Positions 31,276-44,700 are shown, counted from the first letter of the stretch. The stretch: DNA of 64,000 nucleotides from Taiwanofungus camphoratus (GCA_003999685.1 CP021230.1:930001-994000), one strand, 5' to 3'. Notes: a model not told the origin generated them from the sequence alone. Numbers and translations are program-made.

Positions 31276-34200
31276 GAACCCATGGAAGTGGATGCACTTG
31301 TTACCCCGTGTCCCACACCGTTCACCAAGAAGTGGGAAGACAGATGCAGCCTTAGCGAGAAGGAAAGGAAGTATCACATGGACAACCGTCTGTGTTTCTA
31401 CTGCCACAAGGGAGGACACGCGGTGCGCAAGTGTCCGAAGAAGATGGCCACGACAGGCCAAAGGAATACCTCGAAGGAACCAGAGGCACGATCCCCCATG
31501 GATTTCCGCTCGTACATCAAGACACTCTCATCAGATGAGAAGAGAGCAATGTTCGAGGAGTTGGGAATGGAGGATCTTTAAAGGGGCAGGGTGAGCCGAC
31601 GCAACCACTGCCCGTATCCATTTCACTGTCCCGTGTTGTACTTGTAGTCCGGAATGACAGAGCTTTACACATTCCGATTACTGTGGGACGAAAAGCCGTC
31701 AAAGCCCGCGCCTTCATCGATAGTGGCTCATCGGGAATATTTGTGCATCCACGATTTGTTAAAGAACACAAGTTACGGACAAAGGCGATACCACGCCCTA
31801 TACCGGTGTTCAACGTGGACGGCACTGCCAACAAGCAAGCGCTCATTCACAAGCGAGCCTTGCTATCGTACAAAATCGGGAACGAACCCCGGTTTGTCAA
31901 AGCATACGTGGCCAGCATAGGAAACGAAGACATCATCTTCGGACATACCTGGCTCAAACTCGAGAACCCCAGTATCGACTGGAAGGGGGGTCGTGTGGAA
32001 CTGAAGCACCGCATGACCCTGCAAGAATCTCAAGAGTGGAAGAAAGGGATCATCGCGCAACGAGTAGCGTGACTGGAGCTGAAAAAACTAGCTGAATGAG
32101 AACAGGAAGAAGCCCTGGATCCCGTGCTAGACTATGAGGTAGACTGGTCAGCACCCCCTTGTCCACAGGTAGCGGCATTCCTCACTGAATGAGACAAACG
32201 CCTCAAGCAGCAATGGCAGCCCACCATTGAGGAGGTAGAAGACGAAGGAGACTTCGAGGTGATCAACACCATGTCTCCTGTCTTACCGACGACAGAAATG
32301 TCTAGGCAGACGGCACACCGCGACATCCCAGTCGCACCCCCGGTAGAAGAATCGGTCAATGGTATCACACTGGATCAGGCGATGGAAATGATCGACGACG
32401 ATGAACTGGTCATAGCATTCATTGAAGGAGACGATCAAATCACAACATATGGACGGGATTCATATCCAGTGTATCGAGATGCACCTCTTGTGGAAAAGGA
32501 GTACCCTCTCGATGGAGCCTACCATCGTCTCGGAAATGGTCTCATCTGGCAGGTCATGCATGACATTGGTTGACTCACCACGTCCACGGAACTCGCTATC
32601 AAGGAACACGCCAAGAAAGAGGAGAAACCAGTCACGGAACTCATCCCCGAGTATCTCCATGATCTCCTCCCAGTGTTCAACAAGGCCAAGGCAGCGAGAC
32701 TTCCCCGGCATTTGGAGTTCGACCACGAGATAAACCTCAAGCCGGATTTTAAGGACTTCAAGCAGTCGATGTATTCTCTTAACCGGGATCAACGAGCGGA
32801 ACTGGACAAGTTCCTTGAAGAGAATATAGAAAAAGGGTATATCCAACCATCCAAATCACCACTCGCAAGTCCATTCTTCTTTGTGGATAAGAAGGATGGC
32901 AGATACCGACCATGCCAGGACTACAGGAAACTCAACGAGGGAACGATCAAGGACACATACCCTCTTCCCCTCATAACGGAGCTTTTGGAACACCTCAATA
33001 ACGCCACGATCTTCACAAAGATGGACCTTCGTCAAGGATATAACAACCTTCGCAAGGAAGGAGACGAATGGAAGGCGGCTTTCGGTGTTCCAGCAGCGGG
33101 ATAAGGACCTCCTTCATTCTACGAACCCCTGGTAATGTTCTTCGGGATGTGCAACTCACCAGCAACGTTCCAACGGATGATGAACACGGTCTTCGCAGAC
33201 ATGCTCAAGGAAGGATGGTTGGCAATCTATATGGATGACATCCTTATCTACTCGACAGACCCCAAGGAGCATAAGAAGCGAACACGGCGAGTTATCGAGC
33301 AACTTAAAGACACCGACCTGTATCTCAAACCGGAGAAATGCAAATTCGATGTGCAAGAAGTCGAATTCTTAGGCATGATCATCAGACCAGGACAGCTCGC
33401 CATGGACCCCGTCAAGGTAGCCGGCATCAAGGACTGGCCGATACCTAAGAACCTCAGAGAGGTTTGGTCGTTCATCGGATTTGGGAACTTCTACCGCCGG
33501 TTCATACATAGGTTCTCGCACTTGGCTCAACCGTTGGTCTCGCTTACGCGAAAGGACGTCAAATGGCACTGGGACGACGAACAGCAGGAAGCTTTCGAGG
33601 CACTAAAGAAAGCTTTCCTGGAACAACCGGTTTTACAGATGCCCGATCCAGAGAAGCTGTTTGCATTGGAAACAGATGTATCGAAATTCGCCACGGGTGC
33701 CGTCCTCAGGCAAAAGGACGACAACGGTGATTGGCATCCATGCGGCTACATTTCCCAGAGCATGACACCAGCGGAATGAAATTACGACGTCTATGACCGG
33801 GAACTCATGGGCATCATGAGGGGACTTAACGAATGGAGTCACCTTTTTATCGGTAGCCCGTATCCAGTCACGATCTATAGCGACCACAAGAATCTAACGT
33901 ACTGGAAAACGGCATGGAATCTTAATCGAAGGCAAGCGTGATGGGCTCTCCGCTTGTCTGAGTTCGATTATAGGTTAGTTCACGTACTGGGCAAGCAAAT
34001 GGTGCAAAGCGACGCGCTCTCCCAACGCCCCGACCATGATGACGGTTCATCAGACAACCAGGATGTAACCATTCTACCAGACAAGGTTTGGGCAGCAGCA
34101 ATCGACACGAGTCTTAGGGCCTCCATCACGGAAGCATGCGCAAATGACTCGGTGTATATGGAAGGGAAGCGTAATGCACAAAACAGCTCAAATGACCACT

Positions 34201-35582
34201 GGATGATTCGAGACGGTGACCTCCTCTACAATAATCGGGTGTATATTCCCCTAGACGAGGACCTACGACGACAAACGGTCTCGAATTACCACAACCTCCC
34301 CTCCGCCGGCCACCCCGGAATTCAGAAGACTCTCTCGTCTATCCGACGAGATTACTGGTGGCCTGAAATGGCTGATTTCATCACACAATACGTCAAAGGT
34401 TGCGGCACTTGTCAGCAAATGAAAGTTAACACGCACCCCACCTGACCGGCCCTACTCCCAATCAAATCCGCGCAGCACGCCACTCTGTTCAGTACATTCT
34501 GCTGTGATTTCATCACAGATTTGCCGACTTTGGAGGGCTACAATTCAATTCTGGTCGTTGTGGACCACAACTTTACGAAGAGGGTAATTTTCATTCCATG
34601 CAACAAAACGATTGACGCGTCAGGAACAGCCGAGGCATTATATCACGAGGTTTACAAGTGGTTTGGTCTTCCGGACAAGATCATTAGCGATCGAGGACCA
34701 CAATTCGCATCAAAGGTATTCCAGGAGCTCTGCCATATGACCGGAGTCAAGTCAGCTATGAGCACAGCGTTCCACCCTCAAACGGATGGAGAAACGGAAC
34801 GAGTCAACCAGAAGCTGGAAATCTACCTACGATGCTTCACGAGCAACAACCCGGACAACTGGTCATCGCTGCTGGGCTCAGCACAATTCGCTCACAACTC
34901 GCGTGAGCATTCTACGATCAAGGCGTCACCCTTCAAGGTCATGATGGGCTATGAACCTCGAGGGATTCCCATCGTACACCCTGGATCGGACACATCAGGC
35001 ACCGCTTATCGACTGCGGAACCTGCAGAAGATTCGGGAAGATGCACACTCCGCAATGGAGCTAGCACAGGCGGTGTTAGCAAAACGTGTGAAACTCAAAG
35101 GAACGGGTTTCCGCAAAGGACAAAAGGTATGGCTAGACTCACAGAATCTAAAGCTACCATACCTGATGAGGAAGTTGGCTCCCAAACGCAAGGGCCCCTT
35201 CGAAATCACGGATGTTCTAGGACCGGTGTCTTACAAGCTGAAACTCCCGACAACATGGCGAGTGCACCCCATTTTTCACGCCGCACTTCTTTCGCCATAC
35301 ACTGAGATGGACACCCATGGTCCCAACTACACGGAACCACCACCGAAGCTTATCAGCGGCGAAGATAACTACAAAGTCAAAGCTCTGGTCGGACATCGTG
35401 AGAATCGCCAAAGAAACCGCTGCAAATATCGAGTCAGGTGGAAAGGTTACTCATCCACCGATGACTCATGGGAACTGGAAGAGAACCTAGCCGGTACTGC
35501 GGACGAGCTGCTGGACACATATAAGCAGCGCAAGAATTTACGATGAGGAATCAATTGCATTTTCACCCCACTCATCACCCGC

Positions 35583-35813
35583 ATGTCTCAGTCAAACGGT
35601 CCTTCGTCCTCATTCACTCGCTACGGTCCATGCTACCTCTGCGATAGCACTTATCACTCGCACAGGACGTGCCCCGACTACAAATGTCTCCGCTGTAGTC
35701 AACCATTGCCTGGGCATCTCATGCACGAATGCACCGCCGTCCATTATGCATTCGCCTACGACCCGGAACCACTGTACCATCCAGAGTGGTTCCTGCATGT
35801 CACTAAACTGTGA
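35583..35813 (+). other. Extra small zinc-knuckle ORF of the gypsy fossil
   Basis: 76 codons lying between the chromodomain end of pol and the right LTR. It encodes paired cysteine motifs (CYLCDSTYHSHRTC and CLRCSQPLPGHLMHEC) resembling CCHC knuckles. This position is outside the usual gag-pol set. It may be an accessory nucleic-acid-binding protein of this element lineage. It is part of the fossil element and not a host gene. Confidence 0.55.
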
Positions 35814-36110
35814 GGGAACGACCGTGCACGTCGTTAAACTACACCGTACGACCGACATGTCGTAAAACTGTGAAGTTCGAGGTGAAAGGATCCTTGTGGT
35901 TGGAGGGGTCATCCCCTATGGGTTCAAGGGTCATCCCTTACAGGTCGCGGTGAAACACCCGCTCGTCACTTCCAGGAAAGTCTTCAAGTTCGTCCTCGGA
36001 AGTTTGTCAAGTTCGTCGTCGGTCACAAAAAAGTTCAATTCAAGACTCGACGTGTTCCCCATTGGAGTTTAGTTGATTGACCAGGTGTTCAATCATAAGT
36101 AGGGGGGTAA

Positions 36111-36653
36111 TGATACAATTTCTTTTATTGCATGTCTTATCAGTCGGACCTCAGAACGGTCCTGTGACCTTTTGCTTCTAGGACGGGCCTCGGGTAGGCC
36201 CAGCTTCTTTGCGCAGCATCTTGACTCATCGCTGCTTACGGTACGGGCCCCGGTTACTCATGGACACTGACTCATATCGGGCCCCACTTACACATTCCGT
36301 CTTACGCTTACTGATTGCTAATACGGCCCGATGACTCATATCGTCTTACTTACGCTTACTCATGCTGATTCTTAGACCACGTGCCATGGTCCGTGCGCAG
36401 GGTAGAATACATATATAAGGCCCTGTACTTTGTAGGTTGGACCTTAAGTTCGATCTGGTTACCAAGTAGCTAGTTACCACTAGCAATCTTATACTTGTAT
36501 CTTGCGACCTCTCGCTTCGTACCTGAGTACTCGCTCGACTCTATCGACTTCGCCCAGAAGGACATACGCAGTGTCCATAAAGCCTCGCTACTATCTCTCG
36601 TAGTCAGGTCCTCACATTCAAGGCTTCTCGATCGTTGATACCAGCTTGTATCA
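36111..36653 (+). repeat. Right LTR of the Ty3/gypsy element
   Basis: 543 bp with the same TGATACAA/TTGTATCA termini. It is preceded by a polypurine tract (AAGTAGGGGGGTAA) and followed by target duplication GATAT (36654-36658). Confidence 0.92.
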
Positions 36654-37364
36654 GATATGGCTGAAGATTAGAAGTTCATATGGCACATGCACCTGAATAA
36701 GCAATGGACCCTTCAACATATCTTTTCATGGTAGCACAGGATCATATTTACCCATGTATATTGCATTCTGTTGCTATTAAATCCATGTCAATAGCAGGAC
36801 ATTTGTTATCTGCAATGGGGGAGCTAAAAAGCTGAAGGAAGAAGGGGAGATGACTGTGACACTGGTGAAAATGTGTGCATCTTAAAAAGTCCAGTATAAA
36901 TGTTCATCAGTCTAGTTCACTGATATTCCACTCTCATTGATTTTTATTCAACAAGATTGTAATCTGTGCATCAGCACATTATGTGGCAGACATATATCAG
37001 ATTTTGAGACTGATATGGGATAGTGCAGTGATTGTGTGGTGATAAGCACATATAGAGAGACACTCAAGCAGTTTCAGGTTGTAGAGTGATATGAGTGCTC
37101 TGATAGCATAAAATAATTAACACCTCACAGTCAAAGTCAGTTATGAAATCTATGACACAGCCCATCTCATTCAAGTTGTTGTGACACTGCAGTAGCCTGC
37201 TTCACTTTCAGTATTTTCACAGATCTGTAAGGGTGCTCAACATACTGACCTGACCAGGACATCTACCAGTCATCAGTGGTGGATATATTAAATGCATTGC
37301 AAGCATCTGCAGAGTGTGACCATTTGATCAGTCAGATCAATACAGCTGATTGTGGCTGCTGGTT
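36654..37364. other. CpG-depleted non-coding tract (right part)
   Basis: The continuation of the 25176-26241 tract, separated from it by the gypsy insertion. No CG dinucleotide is seen from 36659 until about 37650. No coding frames. TG/CA-rich composition points to deaminated methyl-CpG. Confidence 0.7.
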
Positions 37365-37934
37365 AGTGATGCACCAGGCCCAGCTTGGCTCAATAGCTGG
37401 GGCTTGGGCCCAGCATGACATGGCTCAGGCTTGCTAGACATTCAGGCCATGCCCTTGACCATGACTCAAGCTCAGCTCAGGCTTGGCTTGGCCCAAGCTG
37501 AGGCTTACTGTATCCATATGTAGAAGAATGCAACTCACCTTTCCACTCTTTGTGGATCAATACAGCATGATTGAATTGTCTGGCTGTAGGCAGACATTTG
37601 AATTGAGCATCTGGACAGGCAAGTAAGGCTTAGTAAGCCAGGTGTGTGACGGCCGGCCAGCCCTCTCAGCTGCAGCAGTGGCTTACCTGCCTATTTAGGT
37701 TCTCTATTTAGAAGTCCGCTTAAATCTGTGCAATTTGAGCACGAAAACAATACATATATTTAGTTAATACCGGTGATATATCCCCGGCCCCGGCCCAACG
37801 GCTCGGCTCGGGCTCAGAGAGCATGGGCCGGGCCACAAGCCCTCTCAGCCGCATATGCAGGCCCGGCTTGGCTCGGCCTAAGTAGGCTTGGTCAGGCCCG
37901 GCTGACGGCCCAAAGCCGGGCCTGGCACATCACT
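37365..37934. mobile_element. Probable hAT-like non-autonomous element or remnant (570 bp)
   Basis: The left end reads AGTGATGCACCAGGCCC and the right end, complemented, AGTGATGTGCCAGGCCC. Both lead into long runs of GGCCCRGCTTGGCYC type, the hallmark of many plant and fungal hAT termini. The left arm (37365-37500) has lost its CpGs (CCCAGC, GGCTCAGG) whereas the right arm (37770-37930) keeps them (CCCGGC, GGCTCGGC). I could not find a convincing 8-bp target duplication. There is no transposase in the 570 bp, so it is a MITE-sized derivative at best. Confidence 0.5.
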
Positions 37935-37965
37935 CATTACCAACCAATTACAAGGATATACGACA

Positions 37966-40564
37966 TTACGGCTCCACACCCAACGCCTTCATGAAGGTCT
38001 CATATGTGACCACTTCTTTCCTCGTTTCGATCAGCTGTCGAAGTCGATCAGCTGCCATGGGTTCGCCTGGTTTTCCGGCAGCGTCCGAAAGTTCCTCTCG
38101 CAGATAGTCATAAGTGTCATTCGTCAGATGAAGTTTCCTGAACAGCGATCGCAGGCTAGCCACCCATTCGTTGACGAGTGACTCGAAGCAGGAATCGGCA
38201 CGCCCTATAACCCCCTGATACACCAGCCGCTTCGTGAGAAAGCGATGTTTGGCGTTACCAATCAATGTCAAGTCGTCATTCTGCCAGGACCTTATGAAAC
38301 CGATGTAGCTCCGGGTAGGATCGAATGAAGCACAGAACCAAACCAGGACGTAGAAGAACGATTCAAGATCGAAGCGGTATAAGTGCCGCGGCGTTTTGGT
38401 CTGAGTGAGAAGATCAAGAGCCATAAATGGGCCTGTACCAGTCCTATAGCGCGCTCTGCATTGCTTGACATGGTCGTCATCGTCCTTTCCAGTCCCCTTG
38501 TCGTCCTCATCATCCCCGCCGGCGGAGTTGTTTTGAGACGGCGAACGCTTTGGAATGTCTCCCTCAACTGGCTCTGTGTCGTCAGCTTTGGGCATCTTTG
38601 CTGCAAGGTCCCAGTCGCACAGGACACCGGCAGCATGACCATGCTCCCTGTAGAACATGATATTATTGATGCTGATATCCCTATGCAAGATCTCCGATGT
38701 CTCCCATACATGATGGTGAGCTATGAGATACTTATATATTAGCACCATGACTAGTGGACTAGGAATAACATTGACAGACGTACCACGAACTACGGCAACG
38801 AAAATGTCCTTGAATTCCTCAGGACCGTTCACGAGTTCGAGAGGAGAATAGGCTTTGAGGACGAGTGTTCGACAGACACGCTCTTCCACATCGTCCACAC
38901 CAAAATGCCGAAGATCGCCCATTGATGCTCGAGGTAATTTCATCTCCTGCATTGTGCGCGTGAGTGAACATTTGAGGTCAACAATGTGCTTGAGGTATTC
39001 CGGCCTGAGTTTTTTCCGGACCTTTCTTATGAAACAGTCTTCTGGCTCGCGCATCTTCGACGGCCATGCAATTTTGGCGACTAATTTTTCCTCTCCCCAC
39101 AACTGCTTTGCTTTGCCCACAGCTTTCACAGGCACGACCGTCGTCCCTCGGCCGACAGCACCGTATGCCGTAAACACTCGCCTCTCTTCGTCAACGACAA
39201 CGTCGAACTCCAACTCCTCGGTCTCCTCGTTGTCTAAGTCTCTAGCACTCGGCAGTACGAGCTTCGCTCCTGCGTAGCTGTTATATGTAGGCGAAGGGAA
39301 TCTGAGAAAGCGAGAGATTCCCAGATTCGCATGTTTGGCTGTTCGAATTGCAGCGACCACGAGCAGCAGCAGATACGGCTGATCCAAAAAGTCAAAGTCG
39401 GCCGACTCGACCAGTCCCATCCGGTCAGCATACCACAGATGAACGCGGGTTTTGCGGATCAGAAATCCAGTGGCATAAGAGCGTACTCCATGAGACAGTA
39501 GCTCGTTCAGGTATTTCGTCGCCTGTATATCATATTGTGTTAACGCATTGCCCGTACCAGACTCTGTTTTGGATTTTTTTCCAGTGCCCTCGGATACCCG
39601 TCTGCGCTTCTTAGATGACTCCTCATCAGCGTTTGCATCGTCCCCGGGATGTTTCCGCTTGGGGACACTTGGGTTATTAGGCTAATCATAACAGCGAAAG
39701 AAAGCCTGTGCGTCAGACAAAAGCATGGAGACGGCAACGAAGCCACATACGTTCTTCAGCATTCTCGCATCTACCTTTACATCGGTGTCTTGGGTATATG
39801 TTGGCATTGCCACCTTCTTAACTTCTCCGACTGCACCAAGCCACTCCCAATTCGGCCGGAACTTATCTTTGTTGACAGTGCCATAGGCAAAATCCGGTTT
39901 CAAAGCCGCAGAATTACCACCTACTTTACCGTCCCGCAAGTTGATGAATTCTGCTGACACAGCCGGTTGGTTGAGGGATAACTGCTGGATCAGCTCGTCG
40001 AACATAGCCTTCAGCCATTGGTAGCAGCCTCTTTCTCCCTTGGTGGTCCTCATGTAGTTTACGAGATTCGTATTTGACAGCGAATATATGCTTCTGTGCG
40101 TTGGAAGGTTGCCAGGGGTAAATCCCCACACTTCTCGAACAAAATCGATCACAGGATAATCTCGTGCAATTTTCCCTTGGAATTCCCTCTGCAGGAACCT
40201 CTTGACCCTTTCATCCGTAACTCCACTCTCAGTCTGGAGGCTGGACATGCCTGCTTTGCATGGCGTCGGCCAATCTTGTACCGGATGCGAAACAATGTAA
40301 AAATCATTTCTGTTTACAAGGTCGATTGATTCACTCACCAGATTGTGCATTACGGTCTGGTGGTGGCGTGGCATATCGGGTAGGTTGCTGACCAGCGGAT
40401 ATGGGAACAAACTTGAGAGGAAAGCAGTCTGGAAGATCTCCAACGGTATCTCTCTCTTCGTTTGAAGTGTCGTTGTCGAGCATTGTTACGTCAGAATCCG
40501 AAGAAGAATGTTGATGGGTACAAGGGTAGCAGTAACCGAACCAGAATGGAGGAAGTCTGGCCAT
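37966..40564 (-). CDS. FunK1-type fungal protein kinase
   Basis: An 800-aa protein in four exons (40339-40564, 39751-40274, 38784-39681, 37966-38720), with no interruptions. The N-terminal half carries a conserved FunK1 region ending before a basic, Ser-rich spacer (PKRKHPGDD, SSKKRRRVSEG) that may target the nucleus. The kinase half has KLVAKIAWPSK (ATP-lysine region), catalytic loop LHRDISINNIMFY, VLCDWDLA in place of DFG, an acidic insert (GGDDEDDKGTGKDDDDH), RTGTGPFMALDLL and the signature HLYRFDLESFFYVLVW. These are diagnostic of FunK1, a family expanded in mushrooms and linked to multicellular development; substrates are unknown. The start is the ATG of MARLPPFWFGY. The HRD exon begins after a 63-nt intron (38721-38783). 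Confidence 0.88.
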
Positions 40565-41022
40565 TTTGATAAACAAACGTAGCGTATATATATGTTTTTG
40601 CAGTTATGGCCCGTGGACGGGACAATGACGGTTAGGCGCGCGCCACCAACGCGTACATGGTGAACCACGCTCACGTGATAACTGCCCTTCACATCGCTGC
40701 AATGACTGCGAGTCGGAAGATATCGTTTCAAAGAGGACAACACTGGTGTCAAATCCATGTATTATGATGTACAGAACGAAGTATTCTTGTCAACAAATTT
40801 GAGACTGCTGTTAATGTCGAAAGGCTCCCTTCACTGCAGACTTGTGATGCCGGTGGCCGTAGAACCCAGAAAAGGACTAGGCTCCTCTACCACAAAGGAC
40901 AAGTCGAGCGCGAATTACTCTTTTCAGATAACGCCAAGCGGATTGTAAACATGCGCATAACCGTCGAAAAGACGCCCGAAATTATGGTAAGCCCGTGCAA
41001 GCTTGACTAGTTTCCTGATAAG
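40565..41022. other. Intergenic region between FunK1 gene and F-box pseudogene
   Basis: About 460 bp holding the promoter of the minus-strand FunK1 gene. A TATATATATG stretch near 40587 lies 22-32 bp upstream of the ATG. No other gene is seen. Confidence 0.4.
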
Positions 41023-41463
41023 ATGCGTCGTTGTCCCCTGGTGGCGGAAATTGTCGACTCGATCATTGAATATGCCATTCCCGGATACTGTTCTGCTGCT
41101 TCCCTTGTCGCGCTTGCGCTAACATCTCGTAGTTTTTCCTAACCGGCCTTGAACATTCTGTGGCGTACACAATCGCACCCGGCAAACTTGATAAGAACCC
41201 TATCAGATGATACTTTATATGAGGAGCGCACGGAGATAGCCAATTGGGGCACAAAGCATACGTAGCTAATCAACCTTTAAAGTACTGGCCCATCCATAAA
41301 CTGTTTCTCAGCATCTCGCAAGACCGTTATTTCATCGGATTGGACAAGATTACAGACGTACGCCTCGCGTATCAAACGTCTGGGCTACATGAATTTCGAA
41401 TAAGCGGAGCAAGAATTAGAGAACATGGTGATGTTCTGTGACTGGCCTCCACGCTTTGGTGTA

Positions 41464-41478
41464 GACCGGAGCATACTC
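41464..41478. repeat. Target-site duplication of LINE copy 2 (left)
   Basis: GACCGGAGCATACTC, repeated exactly at 49000-49014. It lies directly beside the poly(A) (T-run on plus) of the LINE. Confidence 0.9.
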
Positions 41479-41785
41479 TTTTTTTTTTTTTTTTAATTCC
41501 TCGGGTTTATACTCCATACGACGTAGGTACATGTAGAGTAATAATGATAGTAAGTGGGCATCCGCGCCCTCATGAGCGGCACACCTACAGTTTTCAGTGG
41601 CCTCGTTATGTGGCGTGGGCATATAATCCAGCAAGGCCTGCAAAAGGAAAGGTACAGTCATCCATAGGAAGCCATACCCATCCCCCGCCCGACCTGCCTT
41701 TCATGCTGTGTTTACTCGGCCCGGTAATCCTGTTCTGTCAGTAAGTCACTTAAGGAACTGAGTGTAGTCCTACAGGTTTCAGGCC

Positions 41786-44700
41786 TCAGTTATCGTTCGG
41801 ATAGACAGGGGGGTCGTCGCGGATACTGGGTTTCGCTATCCCCTCGTCTATCCAATTATGGTACATTTCAAACGCCTTTGCTTCGGCGTCGTACCACTCG
41901 CAGAAATCCCGGTACTTTCCACCTAGGGCTGTGGTCATACCGGGATCTAAATGTCGGTCCACATGGAACTGCTGCCAAGCCGCTTGTCTTCCGACAGTGT
42001 GGCACATAAGATGGGCACGAGTGAACGTTCTCGTGCGCGCAGCTTCAGCTTCAAGCAGAGATTCAGCCAGAATCTCTGCCCAATCAAATGTAGAGACCAT
42101 CGGGTTGAGCCGAAGGAACTCCATAATGTCATCTGGGGTCCATCCCCTTTGTTCAGGGGGCCCCATCAGAAGCGGATCACAAGGACCCTGTTGGCGCTTC
42201 GTCCTGATCCAGAATGGACAGTCGAAGAGCACATGTTCTCTGGTTTCCTCCACTCTGCACAAACAGAGGTGAGGGCCAGGGATATTGAACCTAGAGCGGT
42301 ATTCACCGCCTGGGAAATGGTTGGTGAGCACACGACATACACGTGCCACCTCCTTGTTGGACTTGCCAGCTGCCTTCAAGACCCACGTGCCCTTAGCCAT
42401 GGTCCTGTGCAGCGGTAGAGCGTCCTCAGTTACTTTCCATAACTGTCGACCGCGATAGCTGGGGTTGTCGACTACTGTCCCCCAGCGCTTTTTGACCCTT
42501 GCCTTGACACGAGCAAGGGCCATTGATTGTGAGATGAATTCCGGTTGGGGATCATCCAATGCTTTCTTCGCAAGTTCATCAACGAACTTGTTCTGAAAAA
42601 TGCCTTTATGGGATGGAACCCAAAAAAGGACAATGTGTCGGCGTTCATCTGCATCGAGGAATGCTCAGACATGTTGAGAGGCCATGATCGCCGCCATCTG
42701 CGATGGTCCGACCTCCGGCTTGAAAATTCAGTCGAGTGCCGATTGGTTATCGGAACAGACTATTAGGGTGGTGATGTGGGCAGGGACGTCACGGACCGCT
42801 TCACGCAGCCCGTGCGCCAATGCCAGCATTTCCGCATCGAAGCTCTGGACCTTGCCAGCCCCGAACTTTCCATGGGCAACGTGGTCTTCCCCGTCAATGA
42901 CGAGCCACGCACTACCGGATCTCACTGATGGCGCATTTGCATACGATCCATCAGTGAACAACATTTGCCCTTCTGGCTGGGCCAACTGGCGCCGGAATTC
43001 CGGCCACCAGGTGAACTCCAACCAGTCGGCGAATTCAGGAGAGTGTTTGTTTGGACCTTTTCCGTCCAGGAACACCTGCTCGAATCGATCAATGTACCGA
43101 TCCACGACCCGTTCACCGGGCCGTGCCTCTGGGTGGAGGGGTGCAAAATCTTCTGATGACTGCCGCCCAATGCGATCTATGAACGTCATGGGGGTGACAG
43201 CCTGTTTTTTGCCACGGCACGAGTTAAGCGGCCATGGCGCAGTGATATTGATGACGTTGGTTGCCCAATAAGGTGGAAGAGCGGCCCTCATTGGGTGCCC
43301 TTCATGAACTCGCCGCATTCGAAGCGCAGCTTTTTCCATGTACCGGTCGACCTGGATGCGGATGGGGACCAACCCACCCAACATCTCCATTGCCCCGATC
43401 AGTGTGGTCTTAAAACAGCCGGTGATCCACCGAGCTGCTCTCGACTGGGCGGTCTGCAGTTCTTTTGCAGCCCATTTGAGGCCCTTCCACTGTGGATTCC
43501 ACCACAGTTGAGCGCCATATAGCATCAACAGAACGACATGCGCTATATAGAGCCGCCGTTTGTTGATGGGGTGGAATCCGCGTGCTGAATTGCCGAGCAT
43601 GCGAAGTGCATTGCACGTGCTGGCCACCTTGTTAGCGTAAAACCGCACGTGTGCATGGAAGCTAAGCTTGGGGTCTAAAAAGAACCCAAGATAGCGCATG
43701 ATGTCCTTTGCTCGCAAAGTGACGTCATGTCCATCAGTCCGGATGGTTAGATCCAGACCAAGGGGTCGGGAAGTCGAATACCCCTTCTGGCGCTTCCAGA
43801 AGTGCATCAACTCCAGCTTGTCTCCTTTGACGCCTAAACCTAAACGGTTCAGGTCGACAACTAGATCATGGAAGACATCCGCAAATATAGCATTGTTCTT
43901 CAGGACAAGGGCTTGCGGGCTGTCGTCAACAGCCTTCGGCGAAGCCGCCATGATGAGACCATCGTCCACGTAGAACTGAGTCCCGGTTCTGCCCGGTTGT
44001 ACCAAATGGACTGGCGCCCACTTGTGTATGACCAGTGCAATGTAAACCCCAGATAGAATCAGGGATAAACTCGATCCTTGGCTGACTCCGACATCAAAGT
44101 CAGATGGATTGGTCAAGGTACCATTAAACAGGAATCAGGTTTTTCGCCCGATCAAGTAATTTGCCATGAAATTACAGAGCTTACTGTTGAAGCCCTGCTT
44201 TCGCATGATTCCTACCAGCGCATCATGATTGATGGACGGGTAGAACTGTGACACATCGAGCAGTAGCACCGATGGGATAAGATTGCGCACCCATGCCTCT
44301 TTGACATTGTGCACTAGTTGAATGCCAGCGTCAGTGGTGCTATGTTGCATAGCCCCACCAAACTGGCATGGGTGTAGGATTCCCCACTTTTGGGCATCCC
44401 ACTGCATTCATTTGGCAATGATCTTTTCGAACAATTTGCCAAAACAATTCAGCAAGCAGATAGGCCTATAAGCCTTCGCTAGCGTATAGTCCGGTTTGTT
44501 CGGTTTGGGTAAAACCACCATAACAGACCGCTTGAAGACGCTCGGATAGACCTCGAAATCGAGGCAAGCATTATAGTACGCGTGCAGCCATTGCCGCACA
44601 TGTATACCTAGATCAGTCTCGATGCCCTCTTCAGAGCGCTCGATCTGATCCACCATCCATTTAATCCACATCCAGTTCACGTGATCGGGACCAGGTGTGG

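Larger units (their letters stand above)
26242..36653 (+). mobile_element. Ty3/gypsy chromovirus (Metaviridae) fossil with a large internal insertion
   Basis: A 10.4-kb LTR retrotransposon fossil with 543-bp LTRs and a 5-bp GATAT target duplication (26237-26241 and 36654-36658). Parts in order: gag (about 27.1-27.9 kb, resuming at about 31.3 kb with a CCHC zinc knuckle), protease, reverse transcriptase with the YMDD box, RNase H, integrase and a C-terminal chromodomain (to about 35.5 kb). A small cysteine-rich ORF and a G-rich polypurine tract lie before the right LTR. About 3.4 kb of non-coding inverted-repeat DNA is inserted within gag. The element is broken: roughly six to ten interruptions plus the insertion. 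The two LTRs differ at about 22 of 543 positions by hand count, nearly all transitions, which implies a moderately old insertion in which methylation or RIP-like mutation may have played a part. Confidence 0.93.

Noticed and set aside
38383-39277. Plus-strand ORFs across the FunK1 gene
   Set aside because: Antisense frames of a real kinase gene with conserved motifs on minus.
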